Shown here: one piece after another, positions 7,440-14,136 of the stretch
Numbering within the stretch: the first letter of the stretch is position 1
Layout of the letters: the number at the start of each line of letters is the position of its first letter
DNA from: CALDCK01 sp050618055
GTDB lineage: Bacteria > Myxococcota_A > UBA9160 > SMWR01
Direction: 5' to 3'
NCBI GenBank assembly: GCA_050618055.1
Contig: JBNLVK010000023.1
Location: forward strand, 1 to 15,120
Length of the DNA stretch: 15,120 nucleotides
Made by a program: the position numbers and the translations under genes
Notes under the pieces: generated by a model
The model's database searches: none
Seen by the model: only the letters and a program-made list of their open reading frames with translations
What the model was told of the DNA's origin: nothing

Positions 7440-7808
7440 TCAGGCCAGGGCGGCGGCCGCCGCCGAGTCGAAGTACTCGTCCAGCCGCACGATGCGTCCC
7501 TCGGCGTCGAAGCGCAGCAGGATGCAGACGTCGATCACCACGTCCTTGCCGTCCTTGCGCGTCATGCGCACGTCGTGCTGCTCGACCACCGCGTCGGAGC
7601 CGACCACGCGGCGCGGGTTCTCGTAGGCGATGTCGCCGAGCGACGCGACCAGCCCGCGCATCGAGCGCAGCAGGCCGCGCGCGTCCACGTCCTGGCCGAC
7701 CACGTTCTGCATGGCGCGGGCCTCCGGGTGGATGCGCCGCTCCACGTCGTCCCAGTCGCGCCGCTCGATGGCGGCGAAGAACTCGTCGGTCAGGCGTTCG
7801 ACGTCCAT
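7440..7808 (-). CDS. SnoaL/NTF2-like small protein
   Basis: The 122-residue protein has the length and pattern of the SnoaL-like cone fold. It starts with a helix FFAAIERRDWDDVERRIHPEA (10-30). A middle part includes LLRSMRGLVASLGDIAYE, and it ends with the strands VVEQHDVRMTRKDG, VVIDVCILLRFDAEGRIVRLDEYFD. The DAEGRIVRLDEYFD ending is highly typical. Such domains serve as small-molecule isomerases, cyclases, hydrolases or non-enzymatic ligand binders. No clear SnoaL catalytic Asp/His set can be assigned, so function stays open. The ATG at 7806-7808 lies 17 bp after the stop of the multihaem cytochrome gene, so the two are probably cotranscribed. The ribosome site is weak. Confidence 0.85.
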   Translation of the reverse strand: MDVERLTDEFFAAIERRDWDDVERRIHPEARAMQNVVGQDVDARGLLRSMRGLVASLGDIAYENPRRVVGSDAVVEQHDVRMTRKDGKDVVIDVCILLRFDAEGRIVRLDEYFDSAAAAALA

Positions 7809-7825
7809 GCCGGGACGCTAGCGCG

Positions 7826-10147
7826 TCAGCGCCCCCCCCTCTCGAGCTCGGCCACGAGGGCGTCGCCGCGCGGATCCGGGACGGGCAGCGCCTGCAGCCG
7901 CCGCGCCCAGAGCAGCGCCTCGTCGAGGCGGCCCGCGTCGCGCTGGAGCGTCGCCAGGGCGAAGATCAGCTCCGGCTCCTGAGGGTGCGCGCGCCAGGCG
8001 CGCTCCAGCTCGGCCAGCGCCCGATCGGTCTGGCCGGCGGACGACAGCGCGATGGCGTGGACCCAGGCAAAGCGCGGCGACTCGGGCGCCAGCCGGGCGG
8101 CGCGCGCCAGCGACGTCAGCGCCTCGGCGTCGCGTCCCTGGCGCACCCGCGACAGCCCCAGCGCGTGGTGCACCTCGGCCAGCTCCGGCGCGCGCTCGAG
8201 CGCGTCCAGCAGCACGCCCTCGGCCAGGTCCTCGCGGCCCTCCAGCCGGTGCACCTCGGCCAGTCCCAGGTAGGCCGGCACGAAGAAGGGTCCGACGCGG
8301 ATCGCCTGCCGGTAGGCGCTGCGCGCGGCTTCCAGCTCGCCGCGGCGGGCGTGCAGCGCGCCCAGGTTGGTGTGCGGCTCGGGGCGGTCGGCGTCGATCG
8401 TCTGGGACGTGCGGTACTCGGCCAGCGCGGCGCGCAGGTCGGCGCGCGCGTCCGGACGCGCCAGCCGGTCTTCCAGCGGCGCCAGCGTGCGCGCCGCCTC
8501 GATGCGCACGGCCCGCACCGGATCGCGCAGCAGCGGGCGCAGTGCCGCCACCTGGTCCTGGGGCGCCATGCCCTCCATGGCGCCCACCGCCGCCATGCGC
8601 ACCAGCGGATCGTCGTCCTCGAGCGACGCGAACACCGCCCCCGCCGTGTCGGGCGCGGGTCTTGCGCCCAGCCACTGGAGCGCGGTGGCGCGCACGATGG
8701 CGGGCCGGGTCGGATCGCGGGCCAGGGACGCCAGCTCGGAGCCGGGCGCCGCGCCGCGCCGGGCCGCGTCGAAGGTCGTGGCGAAGTGGGGCGCCTCGCG
8801 CCGGGCCGATCCGAACCACGCCTCCACCCGCGCCGCCGCCCAGGCCGGATCGCGATCGGCGTGGCAGCCGCTGCACGCGTCGGGCACGCCCAGACGCGCC
8901 GCCAGGTCGGGACGCGGCACCCGGAAGCCGTGGTCGCGGCGCTCGTCGACGCCCATGTAGGTGCGCGACGGCATGTGGCAGGCGACGCAGCTCGCGCCCG
9001 GGGAGCCCTCCGCGTGGTGGTGGTGCGCGGGCGTGGCGAACACCTCGGGGCGGTGGCAGCCGGCGCAGGTGGTGTCGGGCGACGCGATGGCGAGGCCGTG
9101 GGGGTCGTGGCAGTCGCTGCACGTGACGCCGGCCGCGTACATGCGGCTCTGCACGAACGATCCCCACACGTACACCTCGTCGTCGATCTGGCCGTCGGCG
9201 AAGTAGAGCCCGGGCTCGAGCAGGGCCGGGCGGTGGCCGTCGAGGAAGGGCTCGCCGGGAAGCGCCCCGTCCGCGATGCGCGAGCGGCGCGAGTGGCACG
9301 GAGCGCAGGTCTCCACCTCGGTGCGCGCGGCCACATGCGGCGGGGCGGGCGGGACGCGGTGGGCGATGGCCGCGCCGGGCGCCCACTGCCAGCTTCGCTC
9401 CCCGCCGAGAGCCACCACGAGGCCGCGGTCGGCGACGCCCGGGTCGGCGCCCGACTCGGCCCAGCGCACGTGCTCCGAGGCCGGTCCGTGGCACGCCTCG
9501 CAGGACACGTCGATCTCGGACCAGCGGGGCGTGTAGCGGTCGGCAGCCGGGTCGTAGCCCTTCGCCAGGTTCGTCGAGTGGCACTCGGCGCACATGGCGT
9601 TCCAGCTGCCGGCCAGCCCGGTCCAGTGCAGGGCGTCGCCCGGCGGCACCGTCTCGTCGGGCTGGAGCGGGTACCAGCGCTTTCCCCCCTCGGCGGCGGG
9701 ACGCGCGTCCCAGGCCGCCGAGACCGCGTGCAGGCGTCCCCCGGGCCGCTCGACCAGGTACTGCTGGAGGGGCCAGGCGCCGAAGGTGTACGCCACCGGG
9801 AAGTCGCGGATCGCGCCGTCCGCGCCGGCGGTGCGGATGACGGGACGTCCGTCGCGGCGCAGGAACTCGAAGCGCTCGCCCCGGTGCTCGAGCACGGCAC
9901 CGTCGAAATCGCCTAGCACGCTCTCCGCGTTCGCCTCCTGCATGGCGAGGTCGTGGTGGGATCCGCGCCAGTCGGCGACCGGCCCGGCGTGGCAGCGGGC
10001 ACAGGTCTCCACGCCGACCCACTCGGGCCGGCGCTCGGGCGCCGGGGCGGTCGGCTGCGCGGGGGGTGCGGTCGCTTCCGGTGCGGCGTCGCAGCCCAGC
10101 GCGACGGCGAAGCACCACGACAGGACCCGGACGCGGGGGCTTCGCAT
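7826..10147 (-). CDS. Eight-haem c-type cytochrome with HEAT and TPR repeats, exported (possibly lipoprotein)
   Basis: This 773-residue protein begins with a secretion signal ending in ALGC; C19 could be lipid-modified, though the lipobox is imperfect. A low-complexity A/P/E linker (20-41) follows. Eight CxxCH sites begin at C49, C186, C216, C281, C343, C361, C387 and C425, so it should bind eight c-type haems in the periplasm. H65 in a W-x2-S-x-H motif after the first site, and the HHHH run at 375-378, are candidate ligands. Residues about 470-560 look like HEAT repeats (VRATALQWLGA, VRMAAVGAMEG, VRIEAARTLAPL). Residues about 588-750 are TPRs (NLGALHARRGELEAARSAYRQA; AYLGLAEVHRLEGREDLAEGVL; HHALGLSRVRQGRDAEALTSLARA). 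The haem region resembles the cytochrome c554 superfamily; the physiological partner is unknown. The ATG at 10145-10147 is preceded by AAGG. It is paralogous to the truncated cytochrome starting at 14137. Confidence 0.93.
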   Translation of the reverse strand: MRSPRVRVLSWCFAVALGCDAAPEATAPPAQPTAPAPERRPEWVGVETCARCHAGPVADWRGSHHDLAMQEANAESVLGDFDGAVLEHRGERFEFLRRDGRPVIRTAGADGAIRDFPVAYTFGAWPLQQYLVERPGGRLHAVSAAWDARPAAEGGKRWYPLQPDETVPPGDALHWTGLAGSWNAMCAECHSTNLAKGYDPAADRYTPRWSEIDVSCEACHGPASEHVRWAESGADPGVADRGLVVALGGERSWQWAPGAAIAHRVPPAPPHVAARTEVETCAPCHSRRSRIADGALPGEPFLDGHRPALLEPGLYFADGQIDDEVYVWGSFVQSRMYAAGVTCSDCHDPHGLAIASPDTTCAGCHRPEVFATPAHHHHAEGSPGASCVACHMPSRTYMGVDERRDHGFRVPRPDLAARLGVPDACSGCHADRDPAWAAARVEAWFGSARREAPHFATTFDAARRGAAPGSELASLARDPTRPAIVRATALQWLGARPAPDTAGAVFASLEDDDPLVRMAAVGAMEGMAPQDQVAALRPLLRDPVRAVRIEAARTLAPLEDRLARPDARADLRAALAEYRTSQTIDADRPEPHTNLGALHARRGELEAARSAYRQAIRVGPFFVPAYLGLAEVHRLEGREDLAEGVLLDALERAPELAEVHHALGLSRVRQGRDAEALTSLARAARLAPESPRFAWVHAIALSSAGQTDRALAELERAWRAHPQEPELIFALATLQRDAGRLDEALLWARRLQALPVPDPRGDALVAELERGGR

Positions 10148-10236
10148 GCCGGGACCTTCCCCTGACAGGCAGCCCGCGTCAACGCCCGCCGCGCTGCGGT
10201 AGGATGTGCCGCGACGCGCGCGGGGGGAGACCGGCC
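10148..10236. promoter_or_regulatory. 89-bp divergent intergenic region between cytochrome and selenoprotein genes
   Basis: This gap must hold the promoters of both divergent genes unless they are embedded in coding sequence. For the plus strand, TAGGAT at 10200-10205 resembles a -10 box, but no acceptable -35 lies 16-18 bp upstream. GGGGAG at 10224-10229, 7 nt before the ATG at 10237, is a convincing ribosome binding site. No strong dyad was found. Confidence 0.4.
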
Positions 10237-11451
10237 ATGAGCTTCTTCGACTACGGCGCGAGCCGCGACGCGGTGCGGCCCGACATCCCGGAGGCCCACC
10301 GGCGCACCTGGCAGCACGTGGCGGCGCCCGGAACCTGGCTGACCGGCGCCCAGCGGGTGGCGGTCGCCGAGGAGACGCGCCGCGCGCGCGACTGCGCGCT
10401 GTGTCGCGAGCGCAAGGCGGCGCTGTCCCCCAACGCCGTGAGCGGCGAGCACGACCAGAGCGGCCGGCTCGCTCCCGGGCTGGTCGACCTGGTGCACCGC
10501 GTCACCACCGACGCGAAGCGGCTCTCGAAGGCCTGGCACGACGGGCTGATCGCCGCGGGCCTGCCCGTCGAGGAGTACGTCGAGGCGCTGGGCGTGGCGG
10601 TGCTGGTGATCAGCATCGACGAGTTCCACCACGCGCTGGGCCTGCCGCCGGAGCGGCTGCCCGAGCCCCAGGTCGGCGATCCCTCGCGCGTGCGCACCCG
10701 GGGCGCGTCGATGCAGGACGCCTGGGTGCCGATGGTCGACCCGAAGCGCACCGACCCGGCCACGCGCGCACTGCTGGCCGGACCGGGCGGGCGCTCCGCC
10801 CACGTGATCCGCGCCCTCAGCCTGGTGCCCGAGGAGGTGCGCGCCTGGGTGGAGCTGTCGAGCGCCCAGTACCTGTCGCCGCAGGCGATGTTGTCGATGG
10901 AGTCGGAGCGCGCGCTCGACCGCTCGCAGATCGAGCTGGTGGCGGGTCGCGTCTCGGCGCTGAACGAGTGCTTCTACTGAACGACGGCCCACGCGGTGAT
11001 GCTCCGGGCGAGCATCGAGTACCACGGGCGCGACGTGGACCTGCGGGCGGTGACCGAGGGGGCGAAGATCGGGGATGCCGGCATTCCCCACGGCGAGCGG
11101 CTGGTGGCCTTCGCCGAGGCGGCGGTGGCCGGCGACCCGGCCGAGCTGGACACGGCGCGCGACGCCCTGCGCGACGTGGCCGGCAGCGCGGCGGTGGTGG
11201 ACGCGGCCGGCGTGATCGGCAACTTCCAGCGCATGGTGCGCATCGCCGACGGCACCGGCATCCCGGTCGACGCGGCCATGCGCACCCTGTCCGAGGACTT
11301 CCGCGAGGACATCGGCCTGGAGGCCTTCACCACGAAGCGCGGCGAGGCGCTGGGGCCGCTGGCGCGCAGCCTCGCTCCGCTGCTGCGCGGCGCGATCAAC
11401 GCCTTCCTGCGCATCGCCGGACGCCGCTCGCGGCGCAGGGCCGCGGCCTGA
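10237..11451 (+). CDS. Selenoprotein: AhpD/carboxymuconolactone-decarboxylase-like oxidoreductase (Sec at codon 248)
   Basis: One frame runs from ATG 10237 to TGA 11449-11451 (404 residues), interrupted only by TGA at 10978-10980. The sequence around that codon is E233-x11-C245-F-Y-[TGA]-T-T-A-H252. This reproduces the AhpD active site E...CxxCxxxH, with selenocysteine in the second Cys position; E233 is 12 residues before C245, as in mycobacterial AhpD (E118/C130). After the TGA the same domain continues in frame, including a typical CMD helix VIGNFQRMVRIADGTGIPVD (326-345). Stopping at the TGA would remove half the fold. A SECIS-like hairpin follows directly. The N-terminal part carries a second pair, C53-A-L-C56, with K60 in place of the family His. 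The likely role is thiol/peroxide redox chemistry; the substrate is unknown. GGGGAG precedes the ATG. The YheT-type gene overlaps its end. Confidence 0.88.
10978..10980 (+). other. In-frame TGA read as selenocysteine (U248)
   Basis: The codon lies inside C-F-Y-U-T-T-A-H. The frame stays open for 156 codons beyond it with family-typical sequence. The next in-frame start (GTG 10996, then ATG 10999) would skip the catalytic histidine and has no ribosome site, so reinitiation as a separate gene is unlikely. Confidence 0.88.
10987..11029 (+). promoter_or_regulatory. Bacterial SECIS-like stem-loop
   Basis: The upper stem is a perfect 7-bp pairing GATGCTC (10998-11004) with GAGCATC (11010-11016), closing a 5-base loop CGGGC (11005-11009) with G in its second position. 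Going outward, GGT (10995-10997) pairs with ACC (11021-11023) past a 3' bulge GAGT. GCCC (10987-10990) pairs with GGGC (11026-11029) across an internal loop. The spacing from TGA to apical loop is 24 nt, inside the 16-37 nt window, and loop size and loop G satisfy the published bacterial SECIS rules. It should recruit SelB with selenocysteyl-tRNA. Confidence 0.85.
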
Positions 11452-12425
11452 GCGTCCCCCCCGAAGACGCGTTCCCGGCCTTCGCGCCGCGCGCCCCGTG
11501 GCTGGGTCCGGACCTCCAGACGCTGCGCAACCTGGTGCGGGGCACGGCACCGCCGCTCGCCGAGGGGGAGCGCCTGGAGCTGCCGCTGGCCGACGGCGAC
11601 CGCCTCGTCGCGCGCCTGCTGCGTCCCGCCGCCGACGCCCCCCGGCGCGACGGCGCGCCGCTGGTGGTGCTGGTCCACGGACTCGGCGGCAGCGAGGACA
11701 GCGCCTACATGCGCACCAGCGCCGCGCAGCTGGCGTCGGGCGGCTGGCCCGCGCTGCTGCTGAACCTGCGCGGCGCGGGTCCGTCGCGGGCCCTGTGCCG
11801 CGCCCAGTACCACGCCGGACGCACCCGGGACTTCCGCGACGCGCTGCGTGCCCTGCCCGAGGGCCTGGTGAGGGACGGCGTGGTGGCCGTCGGCTTCTCG
11901 CTGGGCGGGAACATGCTGCTGAAGTACGCCGCCGAGCACGGCGGGCTGCGCGGCGTCGCGTCGGTGTCGGCGCCCATCGACCTGCGCGCCGCCTCCCACC
12001 GCTTCCTCGACCGGCGCAACGCGGTCTACCACGCCTACCTGCTCGCCGGCATGAAGCGCGAGGCGCTGGGGGAGGGCGCCGCCCTGTCCGACGAGGAGCG
12101 CCGGCTGATCCCGCGCATCCGCACCATCCTGGAGTTCGACGAGAAGATCGTCGCGCCGCGGAACGGCTTCGCCGGCGCCGACGACTACTACGCGCGCAAC
12201 CACGCGCGCCAGTTCCTGCCGGCGGTCGCGCTGCCGGCCCTCGTCGTGCACGCCCGGGACGATCCCTGGATCCCGAGCGTCGCCTACACCTCGTTCGACT
12301 GGAGCGCGAACCCGAACCTGCGGCCGCTGCTGCCCCGCGGCGGCGGTCACGTGGGCTTCCACGGCGTGGGCTCGAAGGTGCCGTGGCACGACCGCTGCCT
12401 GCGCGTCTTCCTGGAGGGCCTATAG
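11448..12425 (+). CDS. YheT-type alpha/beta hydrolase (COG0429)
   Basis: Read from CTG 11448 the protein has 325 residues. It follows the YheT/COG0429 (ABHD1/2/3-like) pattern: the N-terminal APWLGPDLQTL motif (15-26), VVLVHGLGGSEDSAYMR (73-89), and LNLRGAGPS (105-113). The nucleophile elbow VGFSLGGNM has S151; SAPIDL follows. The acid is in VVHARDDPWIP (D272 probable) and the histidine in GGGHVGFHG (H301). The catalytic triad is therefore complete; esterase or lipase activity on an unknown acyl substrate is expected. No ATG, GTG or TTG lies in frame near the domain start. The first GTG (11535) would delete the conserved LQT motif. CTG 11448, which overlaps the preceding stop as CTGA and has AGGG 7 nt upstream, is the best candidate. 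Translation is probably coupled to the selenoprotein gene. It converges on the questin-oxidase-like gene. Confidence 0.88.
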   Translation: MSVPPEDAFPAFAPRAPWLGPDLQTLRNLVRGTAPPLAEGERLELPLADGDRLVARLLRPAADAPRRDGAPLVVLVHGLGGSEDSAYMRTSAAQLASGGWPALLLNLRGAGPSRALCRAQYHAGRTRDFRDALRALPEGLVRDGVVAVGFSLGGNMLLKYAAEHGGLRGVASVSAPIDLRAASHRFLDRRNAVYHAYLLAGMKREALGEGAALSDEERRLIPRIRTILEFDEKIVAPRNGFAGADDYYARNHARQFLPAVALPALVVHARDDPWIPSVAYTSFDWSANPNLRPLLPRGGGHVGFHGVGSKVPWHDRCLRVFLEGL

Positions 12426-13472
12426 GCCGTCGCCCTCGGGCGCGAGCCGCTCGATGCCGCGCGCCGCGGCCGCCAGGAAGACCGGCGATCCGCTGCGCGC
12501 GTGCTCGGCGAGACACGCCTCGGTGAGCTTGATGGCGTGGTCGTCGCCGCCGGCGATGGCGCGCTCGAGCAGCACGGCGGGCGGATCCGCCGGCGCGGCG
12601 ACGTCGCCTTCCACCGCGTCCTCCCGCGCGTAGCCCGCCACCAGGGCGGCGCCGGTCTGCCAGGCGAAGCGCAGCGCGTCGCGCCGGACCTCCGGCGCGA
12701 GCAGCGGTGCCAGCGTGCGCAGCGCCGCCGACGCGGTGATGCCGTGGGTGAAGACGATGGCGCCCAGCCGGTCGTCGGTATTCGCCAGGAAGGCGCGGGC
12801 GAAGGCGTCGGTCAGCTCGCCCGTGACGACGTCGGCAGGCCGGTCGACGTCGAGGTCGTGGACCACCGGCGCGAAGTCGGGGCAGTCGTCGAGGCTCGCC
12901 AGGGCGCCGACGATGGACGTGCTGGCCGGGCGCACGTCGACGGTCCGCGGCACGCGGCGCAGGGCGGCGAGCGCGTGGGTGGCCGCGCGCGGCGCGTCTT
13001 CGGAGACGGGGAGCGGCTGCCAGGTCGCGGCCCAGTAGCCCAGACCCGCCGCCAGCTCGGCGCGACGCAGCTCCGTGTCGGCGTCGGCCAGTGCGCGGGC
13101 CGCGTGGGCGGTGCGGATCACGCCGTGGGCGGCGGCCGCCGCCAGGCCGGGCGCCAGCCGTGCGACCCAGCGCGCGAGCACCTCCGGCCAGGCGTCCTGC
13201 GCGAGCTCCGACTCGAAGCGGGCGGTCCAATCGGCCCAGCGCTCGTGGCGACCCAGGGCCGCCCGCCAGTCGTCGTCGATGGGGTCGCCGGGCGCGGGCC
13301 GCTCCACCAGGCCCTTGGCGTGGTCCTCGAGCCAGGGAAGCACGGCGTCGCCGCGGCCGGCGGCGCACAGCGCCTCGGCCACCATGGGCGCGTGGTTGGT
13401 GAAGCCCCAGGCCAGGTCGGGTCCGTAGGGGCGGAGCCATTCGAGCGCAGCGTCGTGGGTGTCGTAGCGCAT
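12420..13472 (-). CDS. Questin oxidase family protein (DUF4243)
   Basis: The 350-residue protein matches the questin oxidase-like family in its spaced histidine motifs: NHAPMVAEAL (26-35), AAHGVIRTAHAARAL (114-128), IVFTHGITASAALR (239-252) and GGDDHAIKLTEACL (308-321). H27, H116, H123, H243 and H312 are the candidate catalytic or metal-binding residues. In fungi, questin oxidase (AtgeaB-type) performs a Baeyer-Villiger-like ring opening of the anthraquinone questin. Bacterial members are uncharacterised, so oxidation of an aromatic or quinone compound is only an inference. No signal peptide is seen. The ATG at 13470-13472 has GAGGA 4 nt upstream. Its TAG stop and that of the converging hydrolase share the palindrome CTATAG. 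It is divergent from the four-helix membrane protein gene across 154 bp. Confidence 0.9.
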   Translation of the reverse strand: MRYDTHDAALEWLRPYGPDLAWGFTNHAPMVAEALCAAGRGDAVLPWLEDHAKGLVERPAPGDPIDDDWRAALGRHERWADWTARFESELAQDAWPEVLARWVARLAPGLAAAAAHGVIRTAHAARALADADTELRRAELAAGLGYWAATWQPLPVSEDAPRAATHALAALRRVPRTVDVRPASTSIVGALASLDDCPDFAPVVHDLDVDRPADVVTGELTDAFARAFLANTDDRLGAIVFTHGITASAALRTLAPLLAPEVRRDALRFAWQTGAALVAGYAREDAVEGDVAAPADPPAVLLERAIAGGDDHAIKLTEACLAEHARSGSPVFLAAAARGIERLAPEGDGL

Positions 13473-13552
13473 GCGGTCCTCGGGTCGGGCGCGATCCGGA
13501 TGCTGACGCGTTCCGCCCCGAGCCGCGCCGTTCCGGTCGCTGAAGGGGCGGA

Positions 13553-13570
13553 TGGATGTTCCATCATCCA
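13553..13570. repeat. Nested inverted repeats in the divergent intergenic region
   Basis: TGGATG (13553-13558) and CATCCA (13565-13570) form a dyad around TTCCAT. A second dyad, ATGGA-TGT-TCCAT (13552-13564), overlaps it. The site lies in the 154-bp gap between the divergent questin-oxidase-like and membrane-protein genes, so it could be an operator serving both. No promoter boxes were recognised. Confidence 0.4.
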
Positions 13571-13626
13571 GCCGGCCCGTGCGCGTCCGCGTTGCAGGGA
13601 TCGGGTGCGCCCTTCAGAATGCGCCC

Positions 13627-14097
13627 ATGACCGAGGACGCCTCGCCCCACGCGGCGCTGGTCCGCCGGCACCTGGTGGCGGGCTGGACGCTGCTGCTGTT
13701 GTTCCTCAGCCTCGGCATCGTGCTCGAGGTCATGCACGGCTTCAAGATCGGCTGGTACCTGGACACGGACCAGCAGACCCGCCGCCACCTGATGACGCTG
13801 GCCCACGCCCACGGCGTGCTGCTCGCACTGGTGCAGGTGGCCTTCGCCGCGACCCTGTACCTGGCGCCGGCCCTGGACGCCCGCGCCGCGCGCTGGGCGT
13901 CGCCCTGCCTGCTCTGCGGCGCCCTGCTCATGCCGGCCGGCTTCCTGCTGGGCGGACTCTTCCCCTACGGCGGCGATCCGGGCCTGGGCGTGCTGCTGGT
14001 GCCGCCGTCGGCGGCGCTGCTGTTCGTGGGCGTGGCGCTGGCGGCGCGCGCCCTGTGGCGCCTGCGGGGAGAGCCGCCGGATCGCGCAACTCCTTGA
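13627..14097 (+). CDS. Four-helix inner-membrane protein, unknown function
   Basis: The 156-residue product has four hydrophobic segments (about 15-36, 55-80, 89-110 and 119-142) and no signal peptide beyond the first helix. Histidines sit next to membrane segments: VMHGFKIGWYLD (35-46) and RRHLMTLAHAHGVLLALV (52-69). A P-A-G-F-L-L-G-G-L-F-P-Y-G-G-D-P hairpin (103-118) joins helices 3 and 4. I recognise this only as a conserved hypothetical type. The clustered histidines (H54, H60, H62 and H37) could coordinate haem or metal, which is inference. The ATG at 13627 was chosen because the residues before it look non-coding; the ribosome site is weak. The next gene, a multihaem cytochrome, starts 39 bp after its stop on the same strand. 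It may be a membrane anchor or electron-transfer partner for that cytochrome. Confidence 0.78.
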   Translation: MTEDASPHAALVRRHLVAGWTLLLLFLSLGIVLEVMHGFKIGWYLDTDQQTRRHLMTLAHAHGVLLALVQVAFAATLYLAPALDARAARWASPCLLCGALLMPAGFLLGGLFPYGGDPGLGVLLVPPSAALLFVGVALAARALWRLRGEPPDRATP

Positions 14098-14126
14098 ATT
14101 CACTCTGATAGACTGGCCGGGAACGC

Positions 14127-14131
14127 GGGAG
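14127..14131 (+). promoter_or_regulatory. Ribosome binding site GGGAG for a TTG start
   Basis: GGGAG lies five bases before TTG at 14137. No ATG or GTG in that frame precedes the first membrane helix, so this site decides the start of the truncated cytochrome gene. Confidence 0.75.
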
Positions 14132-14136
14132 CGCCC

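Noticed and set aside
7985..9916. Plus-strand ORF of 643 codons
   Set aside because: It lies opposite the eight-haem cytochrome, whose motifs are unambiguous; composition is typical of a shadow frame.
10206..11447. Long N-terminal extension of the hydrolase frame back to 10206
   Set aside because: The extension overlaps the selenoprotein gene and has shadow-frame composition; only the sequence from about 11448 matches the hydrolase family.
10996..11451. Separate 151-residue gene after the TGA
   Set aside because: It is in the same frame as the upstream gene, has no ribosome binding site, begins after the catalytic His, and contains the second half of the same CMD fold. It is better read as the C-terminus of the selenoprotein.
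9913..13440. Minus-strand ORF of 1175 codons
   Set aside because: It is antisense to the selenoprotein and hydrolase genes, is dominated by Arg/Ala/Gly/Pro with no domain, and arises from GC-rich third positions.
14094..14114. TTGAAT and TAGACT as a promoter for the truncated cytochrome gene
   Set aside because: The spacing between the boxes is about 9 bp, far too short for a sigma-70 promoter.
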